The notes beneath the pieces were generated by a model. It was not told where the DNA came from, searched no databases, and saw nothing but the letters and a program-made list of their open reading frames with translations. Of a stretch of DNA of 64,000 bases, positions 19,328 through 28,200 are shown in pieces. Source of the stretch: Acidobacteria bacterium Ga0074141 (GTDB lineage: Bacteria > Acidobacteriota > Blastocatellia > Pyrinomonadales > Pyrinomonadaceae); assembly GCA_001464665.1 (NCBI GenBank), contig LNDP01000023.1:1-64000 (forward strand), written 5' to 3'. Positions within the stretch are counted from its first letter, which is position 1, and every line of letters starts with the position of its first letter. The position numbers were made by a program, and so were the translations under genes.

Positions 19328-21823
19328 CTATCTTATTTCCCATGTCGTTCCGATAGTGAACGAACGTCCGCGTGCCGGGGCGAAAACGAACTGCTCGCTA
19401 TAGAAGCGGTTGAAGATATTCGAGACACCAAGGTTCAACGAAAAATTGAACCGCTCCTTTCGGAAGATGTATCCGCCGCTGAGGTTGTGCGTAACAAAAC
19501 CCGCTTCGGGCCCGCCGTTGCCGCCTTGGAACAACGGCAACAAAAATGCCGGCGAGAGCCTGTCCTGAGTTACGACGATTCGAGCGTTGTAGTCCATATA
19601 GTAGTTCTTCAGGAAGTTCTGCCAGCGGAACCCGGCATTGGTGCGAAGCGGGCTGATGATGTCGAGCGGGACGTCATCATCGAGGTCGTCGCCGCGTAGA
19701 TAGCTGAAATTGCCGTAAGGCGTCAGATACCCGAGGCTGATCTTGATCGGAGCTTCGATCTCCGCCTCAAGTCCCTGAATGCGGGCACTACGGACGTTCT
19801 GGGTCTGGAAGACCGGTATCGGCTGCTGCGGTGCCGGCCGCGGGAGAACGATCGGCATTCCGTTTCGGTCGAGGGCCGTCTGTGTCGCGAGGAAATTCTC
19901 GTACTGGTTGTTGAAATAGGTCACCGAGCCGGAAAAACGTGACGTCTTGAACCGAACGGTCGCGTCGAAATTGACGCCGGTCTCGGGTACAAGATTCGGA
20001 TTTCCTACTAGAAAGCCTCCGACCGAACCAAAGTCCGTAAAGAACCGCTCGAAGATGTTCGGCGTCCGGAACGAACGTCCGATACGTGCCGATAGATTCA
20101 GGTTTGGATTGACGACATAGACGAGGCCCGCATCGCCGGTAACTGCCGAATTATCAACCGAAAGGCCCGATGTAAGGCCGGAAAGGCCAAGGTCTTCGAT
20201 CTGGTTCGGCGTAAGCGAACCCGGCAGCGAAAACTCAGCCGTCGGTTCGGCCGACGTCCGGAACCGGTCGAACCGAATGCCGGCGACCGCCTTCAGCCGC
20301 TTTGTAATGCGGATCTCGCCCTGTGCGAAAGCGGCGATGTTCGAGAGCGAAGCATCCGGTACGCTCCGTGTCGTGGAGGTGTTGCGGTTCGGCGAAGTCG
20401 GCGTAGTCGCGGTGATAAAAAGCCGGCGGTCCGAATTGAAATCGTTAAAGTAGCTAGCTCCGGCAACGAGGTTCACCCGGGTGCCGAAGACCCAGTCCGT
20501 TTGCAGGTCGAAACCCGTGCTGTCCGTGTCGGTCACCGTCTCGCTGAACTGATATTGTCCTGGGAAGAACGGGAACACCGGCGGGACGGTCAGAATATTT
20601 GTGAAGTTCCGGTTCTGGGTCTGATAGTGGCCCATCACCGAGACCCGCTGCAGGTTCTTGGTCAAGGCCGCGACGTCATATCGGCCGCTGAACTTATCGC
20701 GGTTTGAGAACGGAAAGAAACCATTGAAAACTCCGACAAGCGTCGGCGAGCCGATGTTCGATGCACGTCGCCGTTCGTAGTTGAACTTGAGCGTGTTCGT
20801 CTCGTTGATAAAGAAACGCCCGGTCGCCTGCGTGTTCCCGCCGTGCGATTGCGAGTTGAGCACTTCGCCGTCCTCGGTCACACCATCGATCACACGGCCG
20901 GCCGGGTCTCCGGTCGAATAATTGCCGAAACGCTCGAGCGATTGTGCAACGCGGAATGCGAAGTATTTGCCCGAACCGGTCACCGCCAGATTACCGCGGC
21001 GTCCCGTTTCATTTGAGCTGAAAAATGTATCGAGGGCCGCACCGAAGCGGAAGCCGTTCTCACGGCGTGTCGGCGTGTCCTTCGTAATGATGTTGATAGT
21101 GCCGGCGAGTGCATCGGTTCCATAAAGCACCGAACCGCTGCCGCGGACCACCTCGATCGATTCGATCTGGGAGGTTTCAACCAGCCCGCCTTCGATCCCC
21201 GATTGGCCGGTCGAGGTTCGTGCGTTATTTAGCCGCTCGCCGTCAACAAGAATGAGCACTCGGTTGCTGTCGAGCCCGCGAATTCGCGGACGGACCTGAA
21301 ATGCACCTTCGTTCACGGTCGAGGTTCCCGGAAGGGTCCGGAATACATCGCCGAGCGTGTTAATGCCCTTTCGGGCGATCTCTTCGCTGCCAATAACGCT
21401 GACCGGCACAGGCGACTCTTCCGATGAGATCTGAGTCCGGGTGGCAGTGACCGTGACGGTTTCAGTTAGTGTCCCGAGATCGAGAACAACATCGGATTCG
21501 ACGGACGTGCTTCCATCACTTGAGAGCGTTAAAAGCTTGTCCGGGAATCCGGCCGCGGAGACGACCACGCGAATCTCACCGTCCGCGGCGAGGTCGAACC
21601 CGGCAACCCCGTTCTCGCCGGTAACGGCATTTCGCGTTGCTCCCGACCGAGACGTTACCTTGACTGTCGCGCCAGCAACGACCGCTCCGGCCGAGTCTTT
21701 GACGGTGATCTTCACTCCGCCGGAAGACTGGGCTGAAACATCTACAAAAAGTATTGCGGCAAGCAGGGCTAACGCAGCTACATGCCGCAAGGTGCCCTCG
21801 AGCGATCGATCAAACATTTTCAT
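19328..21823 (-). CDS. TonB-dependent receptor, probably heme/iron-siderophore uptake
   Basis: 831 residues. I start at 21823 (MKMFDRSLEGTLRHVAALALL), preceded by AGGAGTTCGT; the frame runs 19 codons further up without support. Signal peptide, then a CarboxypepD_reg beta domain (about 35-115), a plug (TEVTVTATR-type stretch TETVTVTATRTQISSEESPV, PGTSTVNEGAFQVRPRIRGLDSNRVLILVDG, VEVVRGSGSVLYGTDALAGTINIIT), then a 22-strand barrel ending ARGRSFTIGTTWEIR with an aromatic-rich C-terminus for Bam insertion. It lies 103 bases downstream of heme oxygenase on the same strand, which suggests a heme or iron substrate; this is inference from context. Confidence 0.93.
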   Translation of the reverse strand: MKMFDRSLEGTLRHVAALALLAAILFVDVSAQSSGGVKITVKDSAGAVVAGATVKVTSRSGATRNAVTGENGVAGFDLAADGEIRVVVSAAGFPDKLLTLSSDGSTSVESDVVLDLGTLTETVTVTATRTQISSEESPVPVSVIGSEEIARKGINTLGDVFRTLPGTSTVNEGAFQVRPRIRGLDSNRVLILVDGERLNNARTSTGQSGIEGGLVETSQIESIEVVRGSGSVLYGTDALAGTINIITKDTPTRRENGFRFGAALDTFFSSNETGRRGNLAVTGSGKYFAFRVAQSLERFGNYSTGDPAGRVIDGVTEDGEVLNSQSHGGNTQATGRFFINETNTLKFNYERRRASNIGSPTLVGVFNGFFPFSNRDKFSGRYDVAALTKNLQRVSVMGHYQTQNRNFTNILTVPPVFPFFPGQYQFSETVTDTDSTGFDLQTDWVFGTRVNLVAGASYFNDFNSDRRLFITATTPTSPNRNTSTTRSVPDASLSNIAAFAQGEIRITKRLKAVAGIRFDRFRTSAEPTAEFSLPGSLTPNQIEDLGLSGLTSGLSVDNSAVTGDAGLVYVVNPNLNLSARIGRSFRTPNIFERFFTDFGSVGGFLVGNPNLVPETGVNFDATVRFKTSRFSGSVTYFNNQYENFLATQTALDRNGMPIVLPRPAPQQPIPVFQTQNVRSARIQGLEAEIEAPIKISLGYLTPYGNFSYLRGDDLDDDVPLDIISPLRTNAGFRWQNFLKNYYMDYNARIVVTQDRLSPAFLLPLFQGGNGGPEAGFVTHNLSGGYIFRKERFNFSLNLGVSNIFNRFYSEQFVFAPARGRSFTIGTTWEIR

Positions 21824-21926
21824 ACGAACTCCTGATATATCGGGATAGTGCCCGTTAAAACTCGAAAAGAATATCAACAATCAAACCTGCTCGTGCAATT
21901 AGAACAAATAACGTTTTTCGGCTCGG

Positions 21927-22520
21927 TTAATTAGCAACACTTCTAACTTTCGAGCTCTTCTGAAAACATCGAATGAAAACGCCGAACGTGTCCTGGGCTC
22001 CTTCAATGATCACCGCGGGGTCGCCGCCGGCCTCAGCGTAGGCGTTGATTGCAGCCCCGAACTCCTTCCACATCGGCCCGACTTCATTTCCGTAGCTGCC
22101 AAAAAATGCTCCGCCATTTGCCGGCCCAATGCCCAATGCCGACCTCAAATAGCGGCTGATGACCTGTCCGCCGAGCGTTGCCCCCTCGAGAACATATGCC
22201 GCCCCGAATGCCCGATCGAGGCTCTGCAGGTCGAGCGAAACGGGCACGGGTATTCCCGCCAGGGCTTTGGCGTCCGCTATCTCAAGAGCCGCGAGATCAT
22301 TCTCCAGGCTCGAAAGCTTGGCCCGGACCGCGAGGTCATAGCCGTGTGCCCTCAGTTCTTCGGCCGGCATCGCACCTTCGATGGCTCGATACAGCAAATA
22401 GAAACGCGCGATCAGCACGCGGTAGCTATCAAGCGTTCCGGATTCATCCAGCACATTCACCAGAGATTCCAGTTGCTCGTGCATTTCGCGGGTCGATTCT
22501 TTCAGTTGTTTTAATATCAT
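21927..22520 (-). CDS. Heme oxygenase-like protein
   Basis: 197 residues, all-helical. It begins LKQLKESTREMHEQLESLV, placing the proximal heme-ligand His at about residue 14, and has the distal-helix signature VLEGATLGGQVISRYL near residue 115, where family members have a Gly-rich kink above heme. This is closest in style to BphO/HemO-type bacterial heme oxygenases that open heme to biliverdin, releasing iron. The C-terminal FIRCFQ and a short basic tail are unremarkable. Promoter and Fur-like operator lie directly upstream. It probably forms an operon with the TonB receptor. Confidence 0.88.
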   Translation of the reverse strand: MILKQLKESTREMHEQLESLVNVLDESGTLDSYRVLIARFYLLYRAIEGAMPAEELRAHGYDLAVRAKLSSLENDLAALEIADAKALAGIPVPVSLDLQSLDRAFGAAYVLEGATLGGQVISRYLRSALGIGPANGGAFFGSYGNEVGPMWKEFGAAINAYAEAGGDPAVIIEGAQDTFGVFIRCFQKSSKVRSVAN

Positions 22521-22531
22521 TATTACTTATT

Positions 22532-22550
22532 GGAAACGATTTTCATTTGC
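22532..22550 (-). promoter_or_regulatory. Fur-box-like operator
   Basis: The minus-strand sequence GCAAATGAAAATCGTTTCC matches the 19-base Fur consensus (GATAATGATAATCATTATC) at 13 positions by my count, including the central ATGA and AATC. It lies just after the -10 element, across the expected start site, where a repressor would block transcription. Confidence 0.55.
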
Positions 22551-22554
22551 AATA

Positions 22555-22583
22555 GTTATATAGACGCACCTCGGTCATGTCAA
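22555..22583 (-). promoter_or_regulatory. Promoter of heme oxygenase-TonB receptor unit
   Basis: On the minus strand TTGACA (22578-22583), 17 bases, TATAAC (22555-22560). It stands about 35 bases from the heme oxygenase start and immediately beyond the stop of the ChaN-like gene. Confidence 0.75.
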
Positions 22584-22598
22584 ATGCTGAGGAATCAA

Positions 22599-23495
22599 CT
22601 ATCGTTTGCTACGGGGCTGCTTGGAATCCGTAAGGATCACGAAATCGCCGAGGGCGGTGTGTTTTGCCGGGTCAAACGTGCGGAAATTTTCTTCGTAACG
22701 CATTGTTACGACCAGGGACTTTGCCTTCGATCGGTATTTGGCAAGCTTTTCGATGGTGCCGAGCCGCGACTCGGTGTGGAAACCGCCGTTGAGGTGCACG
22801 ACGAGCGAGCCTTTGTGCTTTTTCAGGCCTTGTGCGACCCAATAGGCCATCGTCGCATCCCAAAGCGTCTGGGAGTAAAGCATAGGGCTGACCGGCAGAG
22901 ATGAGTCATGTATCTTGCCCATCAGTGCGTTGAACTTCTTTGCGTAGGCATCCGAAGGCTCGCCAAAGGGCAGCGGAGCAAGCCACTTTTTCGCTTCCGA
23001 TGAGAGTGAGAGGACCGAATCTTTGCCTAACCGGGCGACCATGTTGACGTATCGCCGCGGAGCGTTTGCCGCGATCACCGGCAGCCGCTTTTCTTTCGCA
23101 AGTTCGACCAGCGGCCGATAGTCAGTCTTGTAGTTGTTCCAGGGACGCGAACTTCGCAGGAAATGGTCCTCGGTGATCTTGCCGGCGAGATATTCATCGA
23201 GGGCGACCTGGACATCCCGCTCGAACATCTCGAGCGAGAGTTGGACCTTGCGTGTTGCCCCGAGTTCCTCGACGGCCCGCTTGAAGATCTCAAACTGTAG
23301 AGCATGCGCGACCGTGTCGTCGTGATACTCGCCAAGGAAAACAGCATCCGACGCTGCAACGGCCCGCATGACGTCCTCAAGCGTGGCAGGCTTCCCGTCC
23401 GAAGTGAAGATACTGTAGTGGTCAGGATTTGCCTGTCCGGCGGCTTGAATAGTCATTGCAACGGCGAAGATCAACGCGAAAAGAAGGCTCTTCAT
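22599..23495 (-). CDS. ChaN/DUF399 family heme-binding protein
   Basis: 298 residues from MKSLLFALIFAVAMTIQAAGQ, a signal peptide. The family core is clear: DAVFLGEYHDDTVAHALQFEIFKRAVE, QLSLEMFERDVQVALDEYL, PVIAANAPRRYVNMVARLG, MLYSQTLWDATMAYWVAQGLKKHKGSLVVHLNGGFHTESRLGTIEKL. ChaN-family proteins are periplasmic or lipid-anchored and the studied Campylobacter member binds heme. There is no lipobox here, so it is probably soluble or outer-membrane-associated. It lies just upstream of heme oxygenase and the TonB receptor on the same strand, which supports a heme-utilisation role. Confidence 0.88.
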   Translation of the reverse strand: MKSLLFALIFAVAMTIQAAGQANPDHYSIFTSDGKPATLEDVMRAVAASDAVFLGEYHDDTVAHALQFEIFKRAVEELGATRKVQLSLEMFERDVQVALDEYLAGKITEDHFLRSSRPWNNYKTDYRPLVELAKEKRLPVIAANAPRRYVNMVARLGKDSVLSLSSEAKKWLAPLPFGEPSDAYAKKFNALMGKIHDSSLPVSPMLYSQTLWDATMAYWVAQGLKKHKGSLVVHLNGGFHTESRLGTIEKLAKYRSKAKSLVVTMRYEENFRTFDPAKHTALGDFVILTDSKQPRSKR

Positions 23496-23565
23496 ACCAG
23501 AACAGACTACCAGAGCCGCCGACCGGGCTAAAGCCAAGAGAATGGCAAAACGCTGTGTCCTCAGA

Positions 23566-24045
23566 TCAATCCGGGCAAAACGGATTCGGAGGGCCTGGGA
23601 GATTGAGCCCTTTCGAAATTATCTTATTGATCTGACCGTGGTGCAGGGCAAAGCTAAAACTGTTCGGCAGATCGACCATAAGGTGCAGCGTCTCGTGAAG
23701 CACGACCTTCTGCATATCAAGATCGTGAATCTCCTTTTTTAGAAAGAATTCCCCGATATTTATCTCGTAGGTCTTCACATTTGCGGTTGCTCCATAGGTA
23801 TTCCAGTCAAATGCGATGATCGTATCGTCCCAGATCTTCTTGTAATTCGCCTTCAGTCCGTCGCGTCTCCGATCAAGGCCTTTTGGCGGCTCCGGGTAAA
23901 GGTAGCCGTACGATGTGATCACGGGTGGGCCTGAGATCTTCAGCAAGACAAGCTTAATCCGCTTGAGCAGAAAATTCTTGTCATCCACAATTCCCGGAAG
24001 CTCGGAAGCCCCCGGAACAAACGAGTCAATATAAAGAAATGCCAT
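23566..24045 (-). CDS. Small putative metalloprotein with HExxH motif
   Basis: 159 residues, family not recognised. The C-terminal half contains VVLHETLHLMVDLPNSFSFALHHGQIN: an HExxH zinc signature (HETLH, about residues 117-121) followed about 14 residues later by a double His that could supply the third ligand. No signal peptide. The N-terminal half (VPGASELPGIVDDKNFLLKRIKLVLLK) is not diagnostic. A minimal zinc peptidase or a metal-binding immunity-type protein are both possible. It lies 70 bases upstream of the ChaN-like gene on the same strand. Confidence 0.65.
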   Translation of the reverse strand: MAFLYIDSFVPGASELPGIVDDKNFLLKRIKLVLLKISGPPVITSYGYLYPEPPKGLDRRRDGLKANYKKIWDDTIIAFDWNTYGATANVKTYEINIGEFFLKKEIHDLDMQKVVLHETLHLMVDLPNSFSFALHHGQINKIISKGLNLPGPPNPFCPD

Positions 24046-24133
24046 TTTGTGTCCCTCAATGATAAAAGTTCTCGGTCATCGTTCTCGGCCTACAAGTGCC
24101 AATTTTGCTCTTTCGCTCGGTCCGCCGGTTGCT

Positions 24134-24976
24134 CTATTGACAGACGTTCTGAGACTGAATAAAGAAGCGCTGCCCGTTCAGGCCGACCTCGTTCGAGGCT
24201 TGGCGTGCCGAGAGCGTGTAGGAAGTCGTACCGCCGCTGTTAAATCTCAGAAGCAGGCTGCCGCCGTTCGGGGCGATGGACCACGACCCGGCGTGTCCGC
24301 CTCTCGCCGCAAAGCTTCCTCCATCGGAATTGCCCGGGCTGAATCCGCCCATTCCGGTCGATTGGTAAAAGGTTCCGTTGCTGCAAAGTACGATATCCTT
24401 GCGTTCCGAATAGCCGCTCCCGGTATAGAGATATGTGAGCTGTTTTCCGGTGAGGCCCTGACGAACCCTCTGGGCGACTGCGGAGACTTGCGGCGGGCGA
24501 AACGTCATTGAATTGGCGACCGCGAGAGCCGTGTTAAAGCCCCGTTCCGAATTTGCGTTATCGGTTAACGCAACTATTGCTACACCGCCGCCATCGCTCC
24601 GATAAACTACGGCCGTATCAATTATCGCTAGTCCCTGCGGCGTGTTCCCGGATGTTCTGAAGATCTTTCCTCCGCGAATGTCCTGGTGGCCGCCAACTAG
24701 CTGAAGGCCGTCTTTTTCAAGATTCGCATCGGCAATGAATGCGTTGTGGTCGCGATAGTTGTGGGCCTTGACCACCAGAATGATGTTCTGGCCCGGCTCT
24801 ACGAATGCGTATCCTTCCGCGGTGGCGTTCGAAGCCCAGCCCTTAGGTGCAACGAAACTATATCCTTCGGCCTCGTTCGTGGTGCGAACTTCCCCGTTTT
24901 GGGCATATGTACTCTCGAAGAATAACGTCGCGGCGATAAATAGAATTAGGATCTTCGTATATTTCCGTCGGTGCAA
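24134..24976 (-). CDS. Secreted protein of unknown function
   Basis: 280 residues. A signal peptide (KILILFIAATLFFESTYAQ) is followed by EGYSFVAPKGWASNATAEGYAFVEPGQNIILVV, reminiscent of the PsbP/DcrB-like fold seen in many periplasmic proteins, and a C-terminal part (about 170-280) rich in Gly and Ser with GTFYQSTGMGGFSPGNSDGGSFAARGGHAGSWSIAPNGGSLLLRF, which looks like a small beta-barrel domain. Two Cys (VLCSNG and the terminal NVCQ) could form a disulfide. Probably periplasmic. Same strand as the HExxH protein, 88 bases upstream. Confidence 0.7.
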   Translation of the reverse strand: MHRRKYTKILILFIAATLFFESTYAQNGEVRTTNEAEGYSFVAPKGWASNATAEGYAFVEPGQNIILVVKAHNYRDHNAFIADANLEKDGLQLVGGHQDIRGGKIFRTSGNTPQGLAIIDTAVVYRSDGGGVAIVALTDNANSERGFNTALAVANSMTFRPPQVSAVAQRVRQGLTGKQLTYLYTGSGYSERKDIVLCSNGTFYQSTGMGGFSPGNSDGGSFAARGGHAGSWSIAPNGGSLLLRFNSGGTTSYTLSARQASNEVGLNGQRFFIQSQNVCQ

Positions 24977-25161
24977 AATGCCGGTCTTTTCGCTTTTAAA
25001 GCGGGCTGATCTTTTCGGCTGAGTTCAGCGTTTTTGTTAGTTTAGGCGAGTCCGCATCTCGAGTCTTGAGGAAAACCTTAGCAATTTGTGAGTAATTGCA
25101 AAGGCTGCGTTGGAACGGTCCCGCAACGAGCCTCTTTCCGTCGACGCGGGCAATTCCGAAT

Positions 25162-25198
25162 AAAAAAAAGAGAGGCGGATCGCTCCGCCCCTCTTTTT
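25162..25198 (-). terminator. Rho-independent terminator after the beta-helix gene
   Basis: On the minus strand a stem AGAG-GGCGGA pairs with TCCGCC-CTCT around GCGA and is followed by eight T. The gap 24977-25161 shows nothing else I can name. Confidence 0.88.
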
Positions 25199-25217
25199 GC
25201 CCTAAATCGGCTTTGAT

Positions 25218-28200
25218 TTAAGGCTCGCTGCCGATGAAGTTTACGTTATCGACATCGCCCTGCAGGTTGATCTCCTGCGAAGGATTGGCGAAAACGTATC
25301 GCCGCGGATGCGAGACCGTTACGGTGTAGGTAACGTTCGTCGGAACCGCCGGGAAGGTGAACCGGCCGAAGCTGTTGGTTATCACGGTGAAACCAACGTC
25401 GCCAAAGGCTGGTCCGGTTAGCGTGACCGTCACGAACGCGAGTCCGTTCTGGCCTGCGTCTGTAACCTGGCCCGAGATAACGGCCGGTGGGCCGGGCTCG
25501 CTAACAACGTACTCGTCCGCTCCGATGTCCGGAGTGGCCGCGTCGCGGGTCTGGCCATCGAGGTCCGTGGTGATGCCGGCGATCGGTGCCGCGGCTCCGA
25601 TCATCGGGCTGCCTGCCGTAATGTGCAGGTCGCTTGCCGAAACGAATAGCGGATTGACCGCCAACGAGTTTGCATCTTGCGTTGTGGCCGTCTGCCAATC
25701 GCCAAGCGTCACTCGTGCCGATCCGCCAATGAACCCTACATTCTCGGTTGAGAAGTAGTTGTTATTGTTGATGGTGCCGAAGATGCTTGCCGGGGCAAGG
25801 CTGTAAACGCTGTAGCGAGTAGCACCGGAGGTCTGCGTATTTGCAAAGATGTTGTTCCTTGCATTTACCGCTCCGGCCGCCGTAACCGCAGCAGAGACGA
25901 ACATCGCCGAGGTCGTTCCCGAAGCCTGGTTCGTGCCCATGTTCACCGAGTTGTAGTACACGTTCCAGCCCGAGCCGCCGGTGATCGAGATGCCGTGGCC
26001 GTTGCTCGCCGGAGTCGCGGACCCATTGGCCGTTATGTCGTCGATCATGTTGTTCACGATCGAGACATTGGCGCCAGTGGAGGTCGAGATCACCGAAACG
26101 CCAAAAGCACCGGTGCCGGTGTTACTGACGTTCTTGATGTTCCTGATCACATTATTAGCAACGGTGCCATTGGTCGACAGCAAGCCGACTTGAATGCCGC
26201 TCATCGCCACTGCCGTGGAGGCAGTCGAGCGGACGCCGTTTACGGTGTTGTTCGCAATGATGAAGTTGTTCGAGTTACCGATCAACATACCCCGGAAGAT
26301 ATTGTTGTCGTTCGTTTCGTTCGAACCCAACGTGTTGCGAATGATCGTCCATCCCTGGTCAATATTGGCCGCAGTTCCACCGCGAACATAGAGCGAGTTT
26401 TGGACGCGATAGATCCAGTTGTTCTCGATCGTGTTGTTGTTCTGCGGCCCTTCGCCGTCATTGCCGATCGTGACGCTGCTGCCGGTCAGGATGCCGGCCG
26501 TCGTCGTCGAGTTCGGGATCGCTGCACCGTTGATGATGGTGTTTCGGATGACGTTGTTGTTACATCCGTTCGTTCCGATCGTCCTCATCCAGATAACGGT
26601 GGAAGTTCCCGTCTGGCTATTTGTGATCGTTAGGTCGCGGGTAGTTCCGCCCGGTGTGAGCGAGCCATCAATGACCAATCGATCTGTCCCGTTGAGGTTG
26701 ATCAGGCCATTGCTCGCCGCCGCGGTACCGCTGATTACGCGTGCGCCGCCCGAAGGCCGGATCGTCAGCGTGTAGCCGCCGGCCCCGTCTTCTGCAAACT
26801 GATTCAGGCCAACGGCTCCGGTCTCCGCTGTCAGGTCGCTGGTGATCAGGATCGTCGTGTTGCCTGCGAGCGTAAAACCGCTGTTCAATGCCGCAAACAG
26901 CCCGCCAGCGTTCGTTAGCGATGTAAATGTCTCACCCGTGCCGACGTTTACCGTGGCCGGAAGAGCGCCGACGATCAGGTAGCTGTTCGGCGTGCCCGGA
27001 GGATTTGTAACGGTATTAACATCGGTCGCGGTTCCGCCGCCCGGATTGGTGCCGATGTTGATCGGAGTTGCCGAGTCCTGAGCGATGGTGAAATATGAAA
27101 CGCTATCGCCGATCACCAGTCCGCCGAGCAGGGCAGAATCGATGGTGCAATCCCAAGTTCCGTTCGTTCCGGTTCCGGCCGTGAGCGAGCAAGCCGTTGA
27201 AACATAGGAACCCGCGTTCTTACGGAAATAGATCCGCGGAACAAGTCCGCCAGCGGTGGCAACACCGGTCTCATCGGTAACGGTCACCGTCAGCACTCGA
27301 TTGCCCGTTCCGGACGTATTACCGAACGGCGTATAGGTCTGTGCCGGCGGGAGGAAATCGGTTACGAAGACACCCGCAAATTCATCCGCACCGATATCGG
27401 GCGTCGTCGCGTTTCGTGCCTGGCCGTCGATGTCAAAACCGACGCTGACGCCGGTGCCGCGTGATTCGAGCGGCGTGGCCGTGCCATCCGGAATGTGAAG
27501 GTCCGTGTTGCTGACGAAAGGTGGAGCACCGGTAAATGCAAACGATGCGTTGTCGTTCGTGCCCGCCGCCGAAAGCGTGCTGGTGTATGCCCTGAGATTC
27601 GTCGCAGGCGTCGTGGAGCCCGGATTAAAATCCGCGACCGTGAAATTAACGCTGGTAGCAAATGTAGTTCCGGACTGGCCGAGTGTGTTCAATGCATCGC
27701 CGCCGGCGAACATACCGTTGTTGTTCATCGTCAGGTTCATCGTGCTCGTTCCGCTCGGCGGGAGATAGATGACCGTATTTCGCGTACCGGCCGGGTTTCC
27801 GCCTGCGATCTGGTTCGAGAAAACATTGTTGCGAACATCAACACCGGTTTGCGTCGTCGCGGTCATTAAGAACGCCGCGGTCAGGTTCGTGCTCGTAGTT
27901 CCGCCCATGTTTCCAGAAAGGTGAACCGAGTTATGGTAAATGAAGTGTCCGGTTCCCGAGGCGATGCGAATACCATAGGCACCGAACGTAGTACCGAAAC
28001 CGCCGGTTCCTGCCGTCTGGTCGTTGATAATGTTCGAAACAAAGTTGTTGCGGACAGTATGCCCGCTGCCGCCCCCAAGGTTAATACCAAAGGCTGACCA
28101 GGTTGAAGGGTTGTTGTTCTCAACCCGGTTGATCCGGTTATTCTCGACCGTCGCTCCCGTTGCTGTTGTGCTTAGCACGCCGACGGCGATACCGTGGTTC

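Noticed and set aside
25995-26633. 212-residue plus-strand frame inside the beta-helix gene
   Set aside because: Arg/Asp-rich antisense of a repetitive beta-helix coding region; no start signals.
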